Positions 42,001-53,931 of a stretch of DNA of 64,000 nucleotides are shown here, piece by piece (within the stretch, counting starts at the first letter, position 1; every line of letters starts with the position of its first letter). The stretch is from Macrophomina tecta. Taxonomy: Eukaryota; Ascomycota; Dothideomycetes; Botryosphaeriales; Botryosphaeriaceae. The notes under the pieces were generated by a model. It saw only the letters and a program-made list of their open reading frames with translations. It made no database searches and was not told where the DNA came from. Made by a program: the position numbers and the translations under genes. The stretch lies in contig JAKSGN010000006.1 of NCBI GenBank assembly GCA_024180945.1, positions 310,001-374,000 of the forward strand, in the 5' to 3' direction.

Positions 42001-44657
42001 TTCCCGCCATCTCCAACCCCATCAGCAGTAGGCGGCGGCGGCGCACTGTCTTCCGGCGAGGAACCCGTCCCAGGCGCATCTGCCGGTGGAGTTGTCTCCT
42101 CAGCCTAGATTATACCAGTCAGTTTCCATGGATCCTGCGCGCGTATTGCTGATACAGCGGAACACAAACCTTCGACGTTTCCTCATTCTCCCCACCGCCC
42201 GCAGCCGGTAATTCGGGCGCTACTACCGGTTCCCCAGCAGCACCGTCGACGTCAGTTCCCTTTGCCGCCGGCTGGACACTTTCTGCCGCATCTTCAGCCG
42301 CGCCCTCTCCACCAATTGCTTCAGGCTGCGGATCGGGATCCGTGTCTACAGGCGGCGGATCTGTTGGAGCCTCTGCTGCTGCCGGGTCGGCCGAATCGGC
42401 AGGCCGAGGGTCGTCGCCAGGCGGCGCCGCTTCTGCGGGCCCTTCGGTCGGAGGCGCGTTGCCATTTTCCTCTTTATCTGTCTCCGGAACAGCGGCGTCC
42501 TCGGAACTTGGATCCACGGCGTCGCCTCCATCACTTGGCGGTTCGGGAGCTGCCAGAGGTGGTGGTGCTTCGTTTGATTCGGCGCTCCCTGCAGCAGCAT
42601 CCTCCGCTGGCGGAGGGTCAGATGGAGAGTCAACAGCTTCGGTCTCGCCGGTTGAGGCTTCAGGCGGAGGATCTGCAGCTGCAGTCTCAGGCGCGACATC
42701 AGGGGTCTCGGGTTGAGCTTGCTTCTCGTCGGCTGTGGCTGGGGGTTCGGGGGCTTCAAGAGGGGTGTCATTTGGCTCTTCAGTCGCTGGCGCATTTCCT
42801 GCACAGATTGTGAGTGATTATACGCCAGGGATATCATGTGAACGCCTTAGGATTTTGAGGCAGTTTATATTTCTCTTTTCTTTCTTTTTTCTTTTTTTGG
42901 CAGTTGGAAAAAAAGGCTTGATACGTACCCGAGCTCTCCGGCGCACCTGTGGCTTCAGTTGGCGCGGGGTCGTTACTTTCGACTGAATCTGGCTCGGGGG
43001 CGTCGCCGGCCGGAGGGTCACTGGCTTCGGCTGGAGGAGGGTCAGGTGTTTCAGGAGGTGGGTCGTGAGCATCTTCAACTGGCTTCTCATCGTTGGGAGC
43101 CTCAGGCACTTCCGGTGGTGGAGGTGGTGGCGGCGGCGGCGGAGGAGAAACCTCGCTGCTTGGCTCAGCATCGGCCGGGGCGCCGACATCAACGACGACG
43201 ACATCCGCATCGTCATTAGCGCCTTCACCACCGACATCCACAATCACGATAGCATCCTCCTCACCCTCCTTCCCCTCCTCGCCTTCCTTCTTCTTCTCCT
43301 CCTTCTTACCTGTCTTCCCCTTCTTCGCCCCACTCTTCATTTTCGCTTCCAACTTCCTCCTTGCCTCCTCCTTCCTCTTCGCCTCCGCCTCCGCCCTCTT
43401 CTTCTTCTTCTCCACCTCCTTCTCCTTCTGCTTCTCCAACGCCTTCTTTCGCTCCGCTTCCGCTTTCGCCTTCTTCTCCGCCTCGGCCTTCGCCTTCTTC
43501 TCCGCCTCGACCCTCTTCTCCTCCCGCCTCTTCCGCTCCATCTCCGCCTTTTCCTTCTTCGTCGGCCCCTCGTGCAGCCGCACCATCGGCGCCGGCTGCA
43601 TCGTCTTGATCGTCACTGCCGGCGGCTTCCAGCGCTCCTTGGCCTTCCTGACTGCATTCATCGGTCCGTTGCTCTTGGGGTCACGTAAGCCATCTGGAAA
43701 ATGCACGCTCTTCTCGCTGAGCACGGGGGACGCGGGGCCAACTACCGTGACTGATTCTGCCCCTTCACCGCCAGGCGGTTGTGGCTGAAGGGGAGGCGGC
43801 GGAGGCACGAGGACGACGTCACCTCCGGCAAGAGGCAGCGCTCCAGGGGGAGGAGGAGGCACAATGACCACGCCGCCCTCTTCCTCGAAGACCGCGGGAC
43901 CCCCTGGCGCGGGCGGCGGCGGCGGCGGTGGTGGTGGGACGTCAATGATTTGCGGGTCGCCGGGTGTGTCGCCAGCGGGAGGGGCAGGAGGAGGAGGTGG
44001 AGGAGGGACGGGAATGGCGGATGGCCCGGGTGAACCGGGCGGCTGGGGTGCTTCCGGCGCTGCTACGATGGGATGGTGATGGTCGTCATTCTGCGAGGAG
44101 GAAGATGCATCGTCAGCGGAGTAGACAGTGGAAGAGGCGGAATGGCCGTCGAGATTGGCGCGAATGCTGCTACTTGCATCTGTTTTTTCGGGCGGGGCGA
44201 GTGGTTAGCATTTCTGGATGGGTCATTTGCGTTGGATTCCGAGACGCATACAGTCATATTCATCATCGTAGTCATCATCGTCATATTCTTCCTCGTCCTC
44301 GTCGCCGTAATCGGCATAGTTGTCTACAGACTGCCCGGTCAAGGCATACTGTTGGATGCCGGGATTGTAGCTCCGCAACGTGGTTGAGGTTGGGTCTCTC
44401 CATCGCGAGAACGAGACCCGGCTCATATCGTACCTGATCAATGGACGTTGCGGTTGGGCCATGGGGTAGTGGCGCTGCGACGGTGGCGGCGGGGGAGGGC
44501 TGAAGCTTTCGTGCACACCGGGCGGAGGAGGTGGAGGGGCCGGGGCAGGAGGGAAATGGTGGTGGTTGTGGAAGGAGTAGTCGTCCCAGTCGGGATCTGA
44601 GCGAGGCGGGGGGTCTTAGATCATGGCCGGGCACTTGGAGAAGAGGATCCTACCCAT
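36096..44657 (-). CDS. giant intrinsically disordered Pro/Glu/Ala-rich protein with two charged coiled coils
   Basis: Seven exons on the minus strand: 44657-44654, 44596-44252, 44179-42929, 42798-42170, 42104-41767, 41656-40058 and 39951-36096. Together they give 8022 nt, exactly 2673 residues. The first exon is only ATGG; splicing gives MDPDWDDYSFHNHHHFPPAP. Order of regions: Pro/His/Tyr-rich N-terminus; an Asp/Tyr patch and DYASSSIRANLDGHSASSTV (about 116-136); polyproline; the block FPDGLRDPKSNGPMNAVRKA (near 278-297), perhaps conserved; a Lys/Glu coiled coil (324-420); then roughly 1500 residues of acidic Pro/Ala/Glu/Ser sequence with short EEPAAPEEPAA-type repeats (about 1920-1990); a second Arg/Glu coiled coil (about 2205-2305); a Ser/Arg-rich segment with SGLIMALFGRS; and the end GLFSPFKKLLKP. 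No enzyme domain or membrane helix. I do not recognise the family; a scaffold or tether is a guess. Confidence 0.78.
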
Positions 44658-47181
44658 GGCGGATATATGAGACGCCGTCAGGCGCTAGCTGGGCATGGGA
44701 GTGGAGAAGTTTGCAGAGCGATTGAAATTTTAGTGGCTACAGACAAGGAGCGCTGGTCAGGTACGGGCAGGCGGACAGCAGGGTTATCGTGGCCCGAGTG
44801 CAAGGCTTGTCGAATTGGCGGAGCCAGGGCAGCAACAGACGAGAAGAAGGGAAGAACTGGGCGGTGGAAAGGACAGGAAAGGGGGATTGGAGTGGAGTTC
44901 TTGAGCGAGAGGACAGTGGGCGTTGGCGGGCATGGAGTGTGGGGAAGGCGTGGTGCACGACAGATGCACGCAGCCGCGGCGGCCCTCGTGGGCTCTGGAT
45001 GAGGCACGCAGCGGATCAGAGTTGAGCAATCGGAGCGAGGTGAAGTCAGTCGGCGATGGCCGGGCGGCACTGGAGCCACGTCTGCGGCGGCTCTATCTGC
45101 TGCCACTGGGAGCGCACGCTGCAGTCCAGCTCGTAGAGAGTTACGGGCACATGCAGGCGACGGCGTCAATTGGGCTGCTGGTGCTCTGCGGGCCGCGGCG
45201 TCGACGGCGGCTGCTGCGCGACCCGTCGGCGGCGGGCTGCGTCACGGATCGCGGGCGCGTGGATCCGCCCGTCCATATCGGTACATCCAGCGTGCGCGAG
45301 TAAGCAGCGAGCAGGTGGCGGGCAGCAGGCGGCGAGGGCGCGCGGCGACGCGAGGCGAGGCGAGGCGGGCGAGGGTTGGCTGGCCTGGGCTGGCCGGGCA
45401 TGAGGTGACGGCCTGGGGCGCGCGGTTGACGTGTCGTGCGCTCTCATCAAGCCTCCGCTTTGGGATTTTCGCTGCCTCACATCCTCCGCATCGATCGCCC
45501 GCGACAGTGCGTGGAACGATGCCGCGTGTCACATGTCCCTGCCAGGCAATCGGATGCCTCCACGCCTGCGACTCAACGCTCGGGTTGCCTCATTGGCGTG
45601 CTGCCGGCGCAGCGTATCAAGAGATGCTGATGAAGCCTTCTCTCCTCGTCCGACTTCATGCGTCCGGCCTTGCACGTCCGGACACGTTGTGCGAGCTGCA
45701 GGTTGCGCCGTACACACATGTGCCTTAAGGCTCGCCAATGCGTCGTCACACTGCCCTCTTATCTAACCCTCGCCAATCACGCTGCGTCGTTTTCCTATTC
45801 ACCACATCTCTTGTGCTACTCCATCCCTTCCCTCTGCCTTGCACTCAACATCCTCCGCAGAGCCTTCCCCAACCCGTCCTGCCCATCAATGTCGTACGTG
45901 CGCTACCCCCGCCGCCTCTGCTACTAATGGTCCCGCTGTCGGCCACCATTTTTGATTAGCAGTCTCGGAGCTGAGACTATGTACAAAACATCAGAGGTGC
46001 CTGGCCGGCGGTGCAATCGGCTGAGAACGCTGCTACTGCCGACCCCGCTCAAGTCACGTGAATCGGCAACCTGCGCAGAACATGCCGTGCCTACAATTTG
46101 GTACTCATTTCGCGCGCTAAAACAGCATCTGCCGACTTCAGATGATCTCTTCGAGTTCGACACACCGGCCAAACCGGTCAAGTTGCAAGGCCCTCCGCAG
46201 CAGCTTGTTTAGGTTACCCTCCTTACTTCACCGGACGGACGCGAGATTTGGGGCCTTGAGTGGTAGAGTCACCGGCGCCGTCCTTCCCCAGATCCGAGAG
46301 AGGGCGCGGTGTGTCTTTGCTACTCGAATGCGAGCGATACGCATTCGAGTGCGAGCAGCTCCCCGCACATGGCCAGCATTGGCATGCAGCAACATGATGC
46401 CTGCGATTATAAATTTTCCGATGCTGCCTCTGTGGTAGCCGGTGGCTAGAGCGCGGAGCCTCAGGCTCTGGAAGCTTCCGGAAGATGATTACAAGGGCGG
46501 AGGAGATGTAGGCGTAGGTGAGTATGAGGCTGCGGGAAGGGCTGCTTGTAAGGCCAATAGGCGAGCCGGAGGATCCACAGTAAGCAGCTTAATCAGATGC
46601 ATCATCGCGACCGAGGACCAACACCCTCTACACAACTGCGCGATTGATCAGTAACGGAGAATTAGGTGGCAGCTCTGCGATTCCCACATTTGGGAAAGAG
46701 CCTCGGCACACGCTCACGCTGCAGGCCTTGACCCTGTCGGCCCGGCTTCGACAATCTTTCCCCTTCACCCTGACATCACAGTCAAACGTCACTCCCTCGG
46801 CCAGATCTGCCCCTCCAAGCCCCTCAAACACTCGTGCCCCCGGGTGTGTTTCCCTTCTCGTGCCATGTAGTCCTCAATTTGTCAGCTATGCTGCCCTGCC
46901 GCGGCCCTGCCCTCCAGAGTTCTCTCCCCGTCGACCGCTGACGAGTATCGCCGAGCTCTCCTGTGAGTAAACGCCCCACAGAGCTCTGCCAGACGCATCC
47001 TCTGACTAGCTTCGCCGGGAGACTGGGCGGATACAGCATGGTGCCACGGCCGCAGCTACCATGCGATGTAGCTCCGCCATCTACTAAAAGGCCATCCCCC
47101 CGCCTAGCCACACGGCCACCCCTCTACCGTCCACCGACTTCCACTTGACATCCCCCGCCTCCCCCGCAACGCGTCGCAAAC
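44658..47181. other. 2.5 kb divergent intergenic region
   Basis: Lies between the starts of the giant gene (-) and the MDR gene (+). Very GC-rich around 45000-45430, including GAGGC tandem units near 45350-45370, which generate ORFs with Arg/Ala/Pro-rich translations and no motifs. The only notable structure is the inverted repeat at 46322-46350. Nothing supports a gene. Confidence 0.55.
46322..46350. repeat. perfect 11-bp inverted repeat, 7-bp spacer
   Basis: Arms ACTCGAATGCG (46322-46332) and CGCATTCGAGT (46340-46350) are exact reverse complements. It lies in a gene-free region about 830 bp upstream of the MDR gene. It could be a binding site for a dimeric regulator or a chance hairpin. 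Confidence 0.8.
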
Positions 47182-48289
47182 ATGTCCGCTCCTACCACTA
47201 CTCGTCAATGGGTGCTCAACAAGCAGATCACGGGCGAGCCTGTCCTTGACGGCCCCAACGCTACCTTCTCCATCAGGACCGTCGACCTCCCCGCCCTCAA
47301 GGATGGCCAAGTCCTTCTCCGCACCAAGTTCCTCTCCAACGATCCTGCCCAGCGCGGCTGGATCACCCCCATGGAGTCTCCCGACCGCCTATACGTCCCC
47401 CCAGTTCAGGCTGGTGAAACCATGCGTGCCGGCGCCATCGCTGAGGTCGTTGAATCTAAGGCCGACTCGCTTCCCAAGGGCACCCTCGTGCAGGCATACA
47501 CTGGTTGGACTGAATACGCTGTCCAGGACGCTGCTGGTCTGCAGCCCCTCCAGGACGTTCCCGGCCTCTCGCCCACCCACTTCTTGGGCGCACTTGGCCT
47601 GACTGGCTTGACCGCATACTATGGTATCAAGATCATCGCCGGGGCCAAGCCGGATGACGTCGTCATTGTAAGCGGTGCGGCCGGTGCTACTGGCAGCATG
47701 GTTGTACAGGTGCGGAACAATGACCCTCTTTTCCGCAATAGCCAAAGCTAATCAGTTCGAACAGATTGCGAAGAAGCTCATCGGCTGCAAGACTGTTATT
47801 GGCATTGCTGGCGGAGACGCCAAATGCCAGTGGGTCAAGAGCCTTGGTGCAGACGTTTGCTTGAACTACAAGTCTCCTACTTTCAAGAAGGACCTCATCG
47901 AAGCCACTCCCCAGTACGCCAATGTCTACTTCGACAACGTTGGCGGTGAAATCCTGGACCTCGTCCTGTCCCGCATGGCGCTGGAAGGTCGTGTGGCAGT
48001 GTGCGGCGCCATCTCTGGTTACAACGGCACCTCCGGCCAGTTGCTGAAGAACTGGTTCGACGTCATCACCATGAGGCTCCTGCTTAAGGGCTTTATCGTG
48101 CTCGACTGGGTCAAGCAGGGCAAGGCCAAGGAAAGCATTGACGAGATCGCAAACGCTGCCAAGGAGGGCAAGATCAAGATCAGCGACGAAGGCGAGACTA
48201 TCGTGTCTACCAGCTTCGAGGAAATCCCGAAGACTTGGGTCAAGCTGTTCGATGGGTCCAACACCGGCAAGTTGGTGACCAAGTTGTAA
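47182..48289 (+). CDS. MDR-family NADP-dependent oxidoreductase (alkenal/prostaglandin-reductase-like)
   Basis: Cytosolic zinc-independent medium-chain reductase; relatives reduce double bonds of alpha,beta-unsaturated carbonyls with NADPH. Exons 47182-47709 and 47765-48289 (55-nt intron, phase 0) give 350 residues. N-terminal GroES-like part: QVLLRTKFLSNDPAQRGWIT, then VQAGETMRAGAIAEVVESKA. Helix LGLTGLTAYYGI precedes the Rossmann motif VIVSGAAGATGSMVVQIAKK. Next come VIGIAGGDAKCQWVKSLGAD, VYFDNVGGEILDLVLSRMAL and RVAVCGAISGYNGTSGQLLK. The C-terminal NYxxI-like region is LLLKGFIVLDWVKQ, ending FDGSNTGKLVTKL. No zinc-binding Cys cluster is present. The family is secure. The substrate is unknown, and neighbours give no pathway clue. 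Confidence 0.92.
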
Positions 48290-49660
48290 ACGGAAGGGAA
48301 AATGTCAGAAGGAAAAAAAAGTTTTTCAATGTTGGGAGGGGTGCTTGGCTACGGCCGTTTGCAAAGGGGCAAGATGGTCAGTGTATCGTTCGCGACGCGC
48401 CCAACGGGACAGTGCGTCGCGATATTCAAAATTGCGGTGCGTAAAGCATCCTTCGTTTGAGATATTCTTAGGAGCACCCGACGCCTGAGACACGGAGTTG
48501 GGCTATCGCCAATCGTGCTCTCTCGCACTGGCTTGCATGCGTCCTCTTTTTCTTGATTCCGAGACTGTACGTGGCAAGCGATGGCCATCCGCCTAATTAT
48601 CACTAGTGATGATCCAATTCGCTGGTGACGCTCGTGCGTCTTCCTTTCCATTTCTCTTGTTGGTGAGCTTCATGCTGCGCGTGACCGTGATGAATTTTCC
48701 CAGGGCTCGGGCAGCTCAACCAGCGCTCAAGAGCGTCCCGCTGCCTCCCTGCTGGCACGCAAATTTTCGCCGCTCCTCCAAAAGTCGAGAAACGGCAGGC
48801 TTGCAGGGCCAGAATGACTGGCCAATGCTGATCCGCCAGCGGATGATCGACCGTCAACGGTCCGACGCGGATGCCTTCCAGCGCCCGTACCCGCGGACCC
48901 AGGCCTCAACTCATAAAAAAAGCAAACGTATCTTAAGACATGGCCAGCGCCGTCTCCCATAAAGCCCGCTCCATCTGCTCCCGCCCGCTTTGCCGCGGGC
49001 TCCATTGTCATGAGCGTAGCAGCAGCAGCAGCCAGCCCTGCCCGCATCTCTCCCACCTGACACGGCTCTCGCAGGTCGAGCCCAAACCGCTTCCCTGACA
49101 ACGTCCATAAGCGCAGCGATTACTCCGCTCCGCCCGCCAACGGGAATTCTCAATCCACCTTTTGGACCCCTGCTGCCTGGTACGCACGACTCGCTCTGCC
49201 CCTCTTCGCCCAGGCAAACGGATCCAACTGACAGAAACCGTCGTCAGACTCAACACCAGCACAGCCCGTCCAGCGGAGAGATCGACAGGCTGCAACTGCA
49301 GGCGTGACAAACAACACTGCCCGTCCGACCATAAAGCCCCAGCGGCGCCGACAAGTTCTGGAACTCCTCGTCACGGCCTCTGCCAATCGTTCAATCCCCC
49401 GTCGAAGAGCCTCCATCAACCCCCCTCGCGACGGTCGAAGAAACCCCTCCCCCTTCTCCGCGGAATCCCAGAAAAGCACACAATCGCCAAAAAAAACCAA
49501 GACTCCCGCTCTTGAGTCACCTGGTGCCGCTTTCAAAGAACTCCTTAGTCGACGCACAATCTCCAATCGACGCAACACCTGCCCCGTTCCATTGGTCAAC
49601 GACGGGAATCGCGGTCGGGAGGCAAAGGAAAATCGACGTGAGACAGCAAGAACATCGACA
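48290..49660. other. intergenic region upstream of the first Cys/His-rich gene
   Basis: 1.37 kb. Overlapping ORFs near 48600-49500 on both strands are GC artefacts; one plus-strand ORF from 49304 is in frame with the Cys/His-rich gene but its added residues are Arg/Pro/Ser-rich and lack pattern. Confidence 0.55.
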
Positions 49661-49879
49661 ATGTGCAAAGAGTTCGAGATCATCCACACCTGCCGCCACT
49701 ACGGCGCCAAGCGCCTCGAGATGTGCGAGCCCATTCGCGCCCGTCGCGGCTTCTGCCTCGGCGTCGCCGAGTTCTACGAGCGCGTCGGCGAGAAGTGTCC
49801 CAGCTGTCTGCGCGCCGAGGGATGGGTGTTGGATCCCGGAGCAGCGGCAAAGGTAGCCGCCACAGCCGTCGCGAAATAG
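49661..49879 (+). CDS. small Cys/His-rich protein, family member A
   Basis: Intronless, 72 residues, no signal peptide, starting MC. Cys at 2, 11, 22, 32, 46 and 49 and His at 13; the ends read CPSC, a zinc-knuckle-like pair. The spacing C-x8-C-x-H-x8-C-x9-C-x13-C-x2-C is almost identical to member C at 53932, which is the main reason for choosing the ATG at 49661 over the longer in-frame ORF. Basic stretch PIRARRG between Cys 22 and 32. After WVLDPG the tail is Ala/Lys. An A17 tract begins 16 nt past the stop. Metal binding is inferred from the ligand pattern; I do not recognise a named family. Confidence 0.7.
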   Translation: MCKEFEIIHTCRHYGAKRLEMCEPIRARRGFCLGVAEFYERVGEKCPSCLRAEGWVLDPGAAAKVAATAVAK

Positions 49880-50846
49880 GTGAAAAAGAACATGAAAAAA
49901 AAAAAAAAAAAGGAAAGAGGGGAACTCGAGCGATACTATGGACCGGGCCGCGTGAATAGCGTCGTATGGACCACGCATGGCCTTCTCTTCTCTCTCGTCT
50001 CGTCCGCATCTCGATCCGACGAGTCCTTCCCAAGTCTCGACCAGGCTGAGGCTCCGCTGTTGCAGCCCCCACATCGTGTTCCGCTCTCCGATCCTCCTTG
50101 GCCCGTTGTTAGATGGTCCGATTAGATGGGTCTGGAGTGGGTCTCCCTTGCAGCCGCCTTATCTTTTCCCTTGCTGTCTTCTTCTTCCTTCCTCTTGTTC
50201 GCCTTTTTTTTCTGTTCCTCCGACAAAGTTCACGACACATAGATCGAAACGGATTTCTATCTTTTCTTTTTTTTTCTTTTTTTTCTTTCTTCTCTCTGAT
50301 ATCTCTTTGGGAACAATTTGTATGATACCCTATGGCAAGGAGTACGGGAACTTTTGCTCGTTTTCCCTTGGCTTGCGTTTCTTGAGCGTTTTTCCTATTC
50401 TTCTCTTCTGCTTCTTCATTTCTCAACGACGGAATGATTCTTCCCTTACTTCCTTTTTTTTTTTTTTCTCTCTCTTCCTTTTTGCTTCTCTTCGACCTTG
50501 CTATTGACATCGTTTTGGCACACTTGTTTCCTTATTTGTCTCTTTCATCTCCTTCGTAGATATAAGGTAGCTTCATGGCGCCATCTCTGCTCAGCTAAAA
50601 AGTCATCTCATTCTTTCGCTACTTCAATCAAACATAGTCTCACTTGTGCCATGTCGTGATACGTGCGAAACAGTGCGGTCAGTGAATAAAAAAAAAATCA
50701 ATCAATAATTCCTATGGTAACTCAAGCCACATGAGCACGGCCTAGTCACATCCATGAATCAAACAAACCGCCGACCTCGAGGGCCAGCTGCGGCCGGCAG
50801 GTTCAAAGAAATCCGAGAAAGAGGAGAATCTGAAGAATACATCATG
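49880..50846. other. intergenic, pyrimidine-rich
   Basis: About 970 bp between members A and B. A17 at 49895-49911, then long T/C-rich blocks at 50150-50500 that create Phe/Leu/Ser-rich spurious ORFs mimicking membrane proteins. No gene supported. Confidence 0.6.
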
Positions 50847-51086
50847 TCACGCCCCTTCCTGGCTGTTCATCGCACCGCCCATCGCGTGCCACAGGTCCCA
50901 GCACCGTTGCTGCGGGCAAGGGTGAGCAATAGGGGCGTTGTAGGTGATGTAAGGTGGATAGGGCTTATGGACTCTTGTACCAACACATTCAATGATAACG
51001 AGTGCGTTGTGCCCGCAGGCCCTGTACTCGGTAATGTGGCCGTGGCAGGTGCACAGCCTGCTGTTGGCGGGCAAGCCGCTGGCCAT
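50847..51086 (-). CDS. small Cys/His-rich protein, divergent family member B
   Basis: Minus-strand ORF of 79 residues. Core LCTCHGHITEYRACGHNALV then IIEC matches the C-x(8,9)-C-x-H-x(7,8)-C half of members A and C (Cys 14, Cys 24, His 26, Cys 34), with an additional Cys 12. A Pro/Tyr-rich middle (HKPYPPYITYN) and a second Cys pair (57, 62) end with CWDLWHAMGG. A GTTGGT...CGCAG segment of 75 nt in frame (codons 35-59) could be an intron; removing it would bring the last Cys close to Cys 34. Transcription is unproven. The motif agreement and location between A and C argue for a real gene. Confidence 0.55.
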   Translation of the reverse strand: MASGLPANSRLCTCHGHITEYRACGHNALVIIECVGTRVHKPYPPYITYNAPIAHPCPQQRCWDLWHAMGGAMNSQEGA

Positions 51087-53931
51087 TTTTTCGGTTGGGG
51101 GTTGAGAAATGGAGAGACGAGGGTATTCGAGATAGTGGTTTCACTAGCTGGCTTTCCGGGATTTGCGGGAGTGTGTGGCTCTGGTTTCTGAGGGGCTTAC
51201 TGTGTGTGTAAGCTATGTGTGGGGGTTGTACGCGGAAAGAATTGGTTTACTTGCAGTGTCTATGGTGGTTTTATTTTCAGTAGGGACAATGCCGAAAGAT
51301 TTCTGACGGTCATTTTTTCAGAGCTGGTAGAGCAATGGAGCTGGAGACAATCCTGTTGAAGCCGTGTGCTTGAGGATACAGCACATGGCACGGCAGAAGT
51401 GTGGTTCCGACGTCTCCAGGACCTACGAAGCCGCCGGAATGAGCGGGCACACGTGTTTTATTGAGGTATTCAGCCTCCGCATGCTATGTGAAGTCTTCGA
51501 GTTGCTTATTGTAGTGTGGTCGTGCGTGGTTGCCTTGCACTTCAGAAAACAAAGGACCAACACACTGTCATTCGGATTGAGAGCATGAGTTGCTGGTTAG
51601 AGGCGTCGAAAGCGACAGGGCGCTTGCCGTGGCCTCCTCTCGGACATCAGATTGCGGTAGCGGAGATAGACTATTGGGGCTACGAGTGCGGGTACGAGAG
51701 CAACACTTTCTTGCTCCGAGGCAGACAAGAGACCGTCAAAGAGCGCTTGCTATTTAGCGTACGGCTATGAGGAAGCGATGATTCGCACCAGCCCTGACCT
51801 AGAGATGGGAATGGTTGTCTACAGCACTGATTTTGAAAGTGCTGACTGCTACATTGGTTAGCAGCATGAAGCGCAATAGTTTTCATGTAGTAGCGGCCGC
51901 AACGTGGCTTCAATAGCAACGATGGGGCGTGCTGGTGATGGATAGACAAGGTGACTGGCGACATTCGACCTGGGTATGGAGTAGATATATATAATCAAAA
52001 GTACCAGAGTTTGCCACTACCACTGCCGTAGTAGGATATGTGTAATTTGAAAAGTGTAAATCTACTAGGATTTCGTGACGCTGGACGGTCAAAGCGCATT
52101 AGTCCACAAAAAAAAAAAAAAGAAAAAGAAAACCTGGTGAACCGTCAGTCATCTTTTTTCACTTCAACAGTACGCATGCCTGGATCTAGCTGTAGGATAC
52201 ACCAACGGAACTTTACTGGTCAGTCTGCTTTGTTTTGAGGCCATATAGGGCGTATGCCGGGTAGTGAGTCCCAGATCGAGTTGACCTTGTGACAGTGGCT
52301 GACCCGGGCATTGTGAGGTCTCGATTCGTATTTCCAATTCCTCGCAGCGCGGCTTTAAGTTTTGCTCTTTTCGGATTCTGAATATTTGCCTAACCCCCTA
52401 CAATAATCTTTTCATGTCTAGTCTCTCTTGAGGTCCATGGAGAGGAAAAGACTCATTCACGCGCTGTCATCACCCTCACCAACTGCGCGCATGAGAAACA
52501 ACAGTAACAAGCGTCATATACATAAAATCATTTTATGTGGCAATTACTGAGAGCCCAAGGACTGTTCATACATCCCTGGATACATGCTGTCACCCGGACA
52601 GTGGCGGTAGCGCGTGCATCTGCGGCTCCGAGTACTTCACAACACCTCTTAACCACGGAGGATGGACACCTTGGAAGCGATCTGTGTCGAAGTCAATTGG
52701 TCTGTTCGTGTATATCTGCGATGTCGCACCAAGCAACATCAACCTTGACAGTTGAGTCTTGACCGAACCCACCACCGGCCGGCTGCATCTCCCACCTTCT
52801 CCCCACCGACGACGCGTCGCTGCTCACCCCAACTAAGCTACATCTAACTCAACCAGACATCATCATCTGCGATTATATGTCACACTTGCACTGCAACGTC
52901 TACCTCCGAAAACCAGCCACAACCAAGAAACATCCGCTCGCCGCTCCCGCCATGTGTTAGGAAACGGAGCGAATTAACATTCAGCCACGCTCTACCTACA
53001 AAAGGATTTGCTAAGGAGTGGACGAAGCAAAGAGAGAGGCTTGATTAAAATAGCAACGCGGCTAACCGGTATTCTCTTCGATCAGTCATCCATACTCGAG
53101 TCTCCTGAGACTCTAACACGACGCCACCCTCCTCGTCCCGAGGACTGCGTCTCCCACTTCACGCAGTAACACCGGAAACAGCTCCACGACCACCTCCAAG
53201 GTCTAAAACGGCTAGTTAATTCAAATTTCAGACGCCGCAGCCCGGAAACTCTTACGTAGTCACTGCTCAAGTGAAGTGTTCAACCCCAAAACACGACCAT
53301 CCAGAACCTCCCACAATGCCGGCGCAGCAGGCAGCTGGCTGCCAACGCACCAAGAACGCCCACGGCCCAAACAAACTAGCACCAAGGACGCTCCCACACC
53401 CACCTGAAAGTCTGCCTATCACCCTCATTTGACCGAAGGCCGGTACTCAAGGACCACCGGCCCCGCCACCCAACACCCCCTGCCGCCCAGCACACCAAGG
53501 ATCGGCACGGCAGCAGTGGCGCCCTTTCTCTCTCCGCAGCGGCCACGGCAACAACTACCAAAAATACACGACACACAGATGTCCACGACAATTGCGTAAT
53601 CGCTCGCTTCCTGCTGACAATCTAAGACATGGCGCGTGGTCCAGCGCACGCTCGTACAGGCGCTCGGCAAAGGAAAAAGTCGCAAAAAGCAAAAGCGAAA
53701 GCAAGAGAGCATACAGAGAGGGTAGAGAACAACCAGCGTAAAAGTACCATCCTCATCACCGCCACCACGACGACGATAGCCTTTGCAAAAATAAAAACAG
53801 AAAGGCCTGTTCGCGACATCGATACTCCACCTCCATCTCCGAACCGCAGACACGGTCTCAGAGAGACAGAGAGCGTTTTGATTTATTTTTTTCTTCAGCC
53901 TCCTCGCTACACGAAAAGGGAAAGCAGCGCA
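51087..53931. other. 2.8 kb intergenic region
   Basis: Mostly featureless, with A14 at 52108-52121. A 72-codon frame at 52537-52755 begins without ATG and contains TCCHPDSGG and ACICGSEY, so it may be an exon or relic of a Cys-rich gene, but I cannot build a full model. The rest shows no coding pattern. Confidence 0.5.

Noticed and set aside
37795..43788. Long plus-strand Ser/Gly-rich and Leu-rich ORFs across the giant gene.
   Set aside because: Mirror translations of the minus-strand Pro/Glu/Ala codons; the minus-strand frames join with clean introns.
50100..50510. Hydrophobic Phe/Leu-rich ORFs resembling a membrane protein.
   Set aside because: Produced by T/C-rich simple sequence; no charge pattern or conserved residues.
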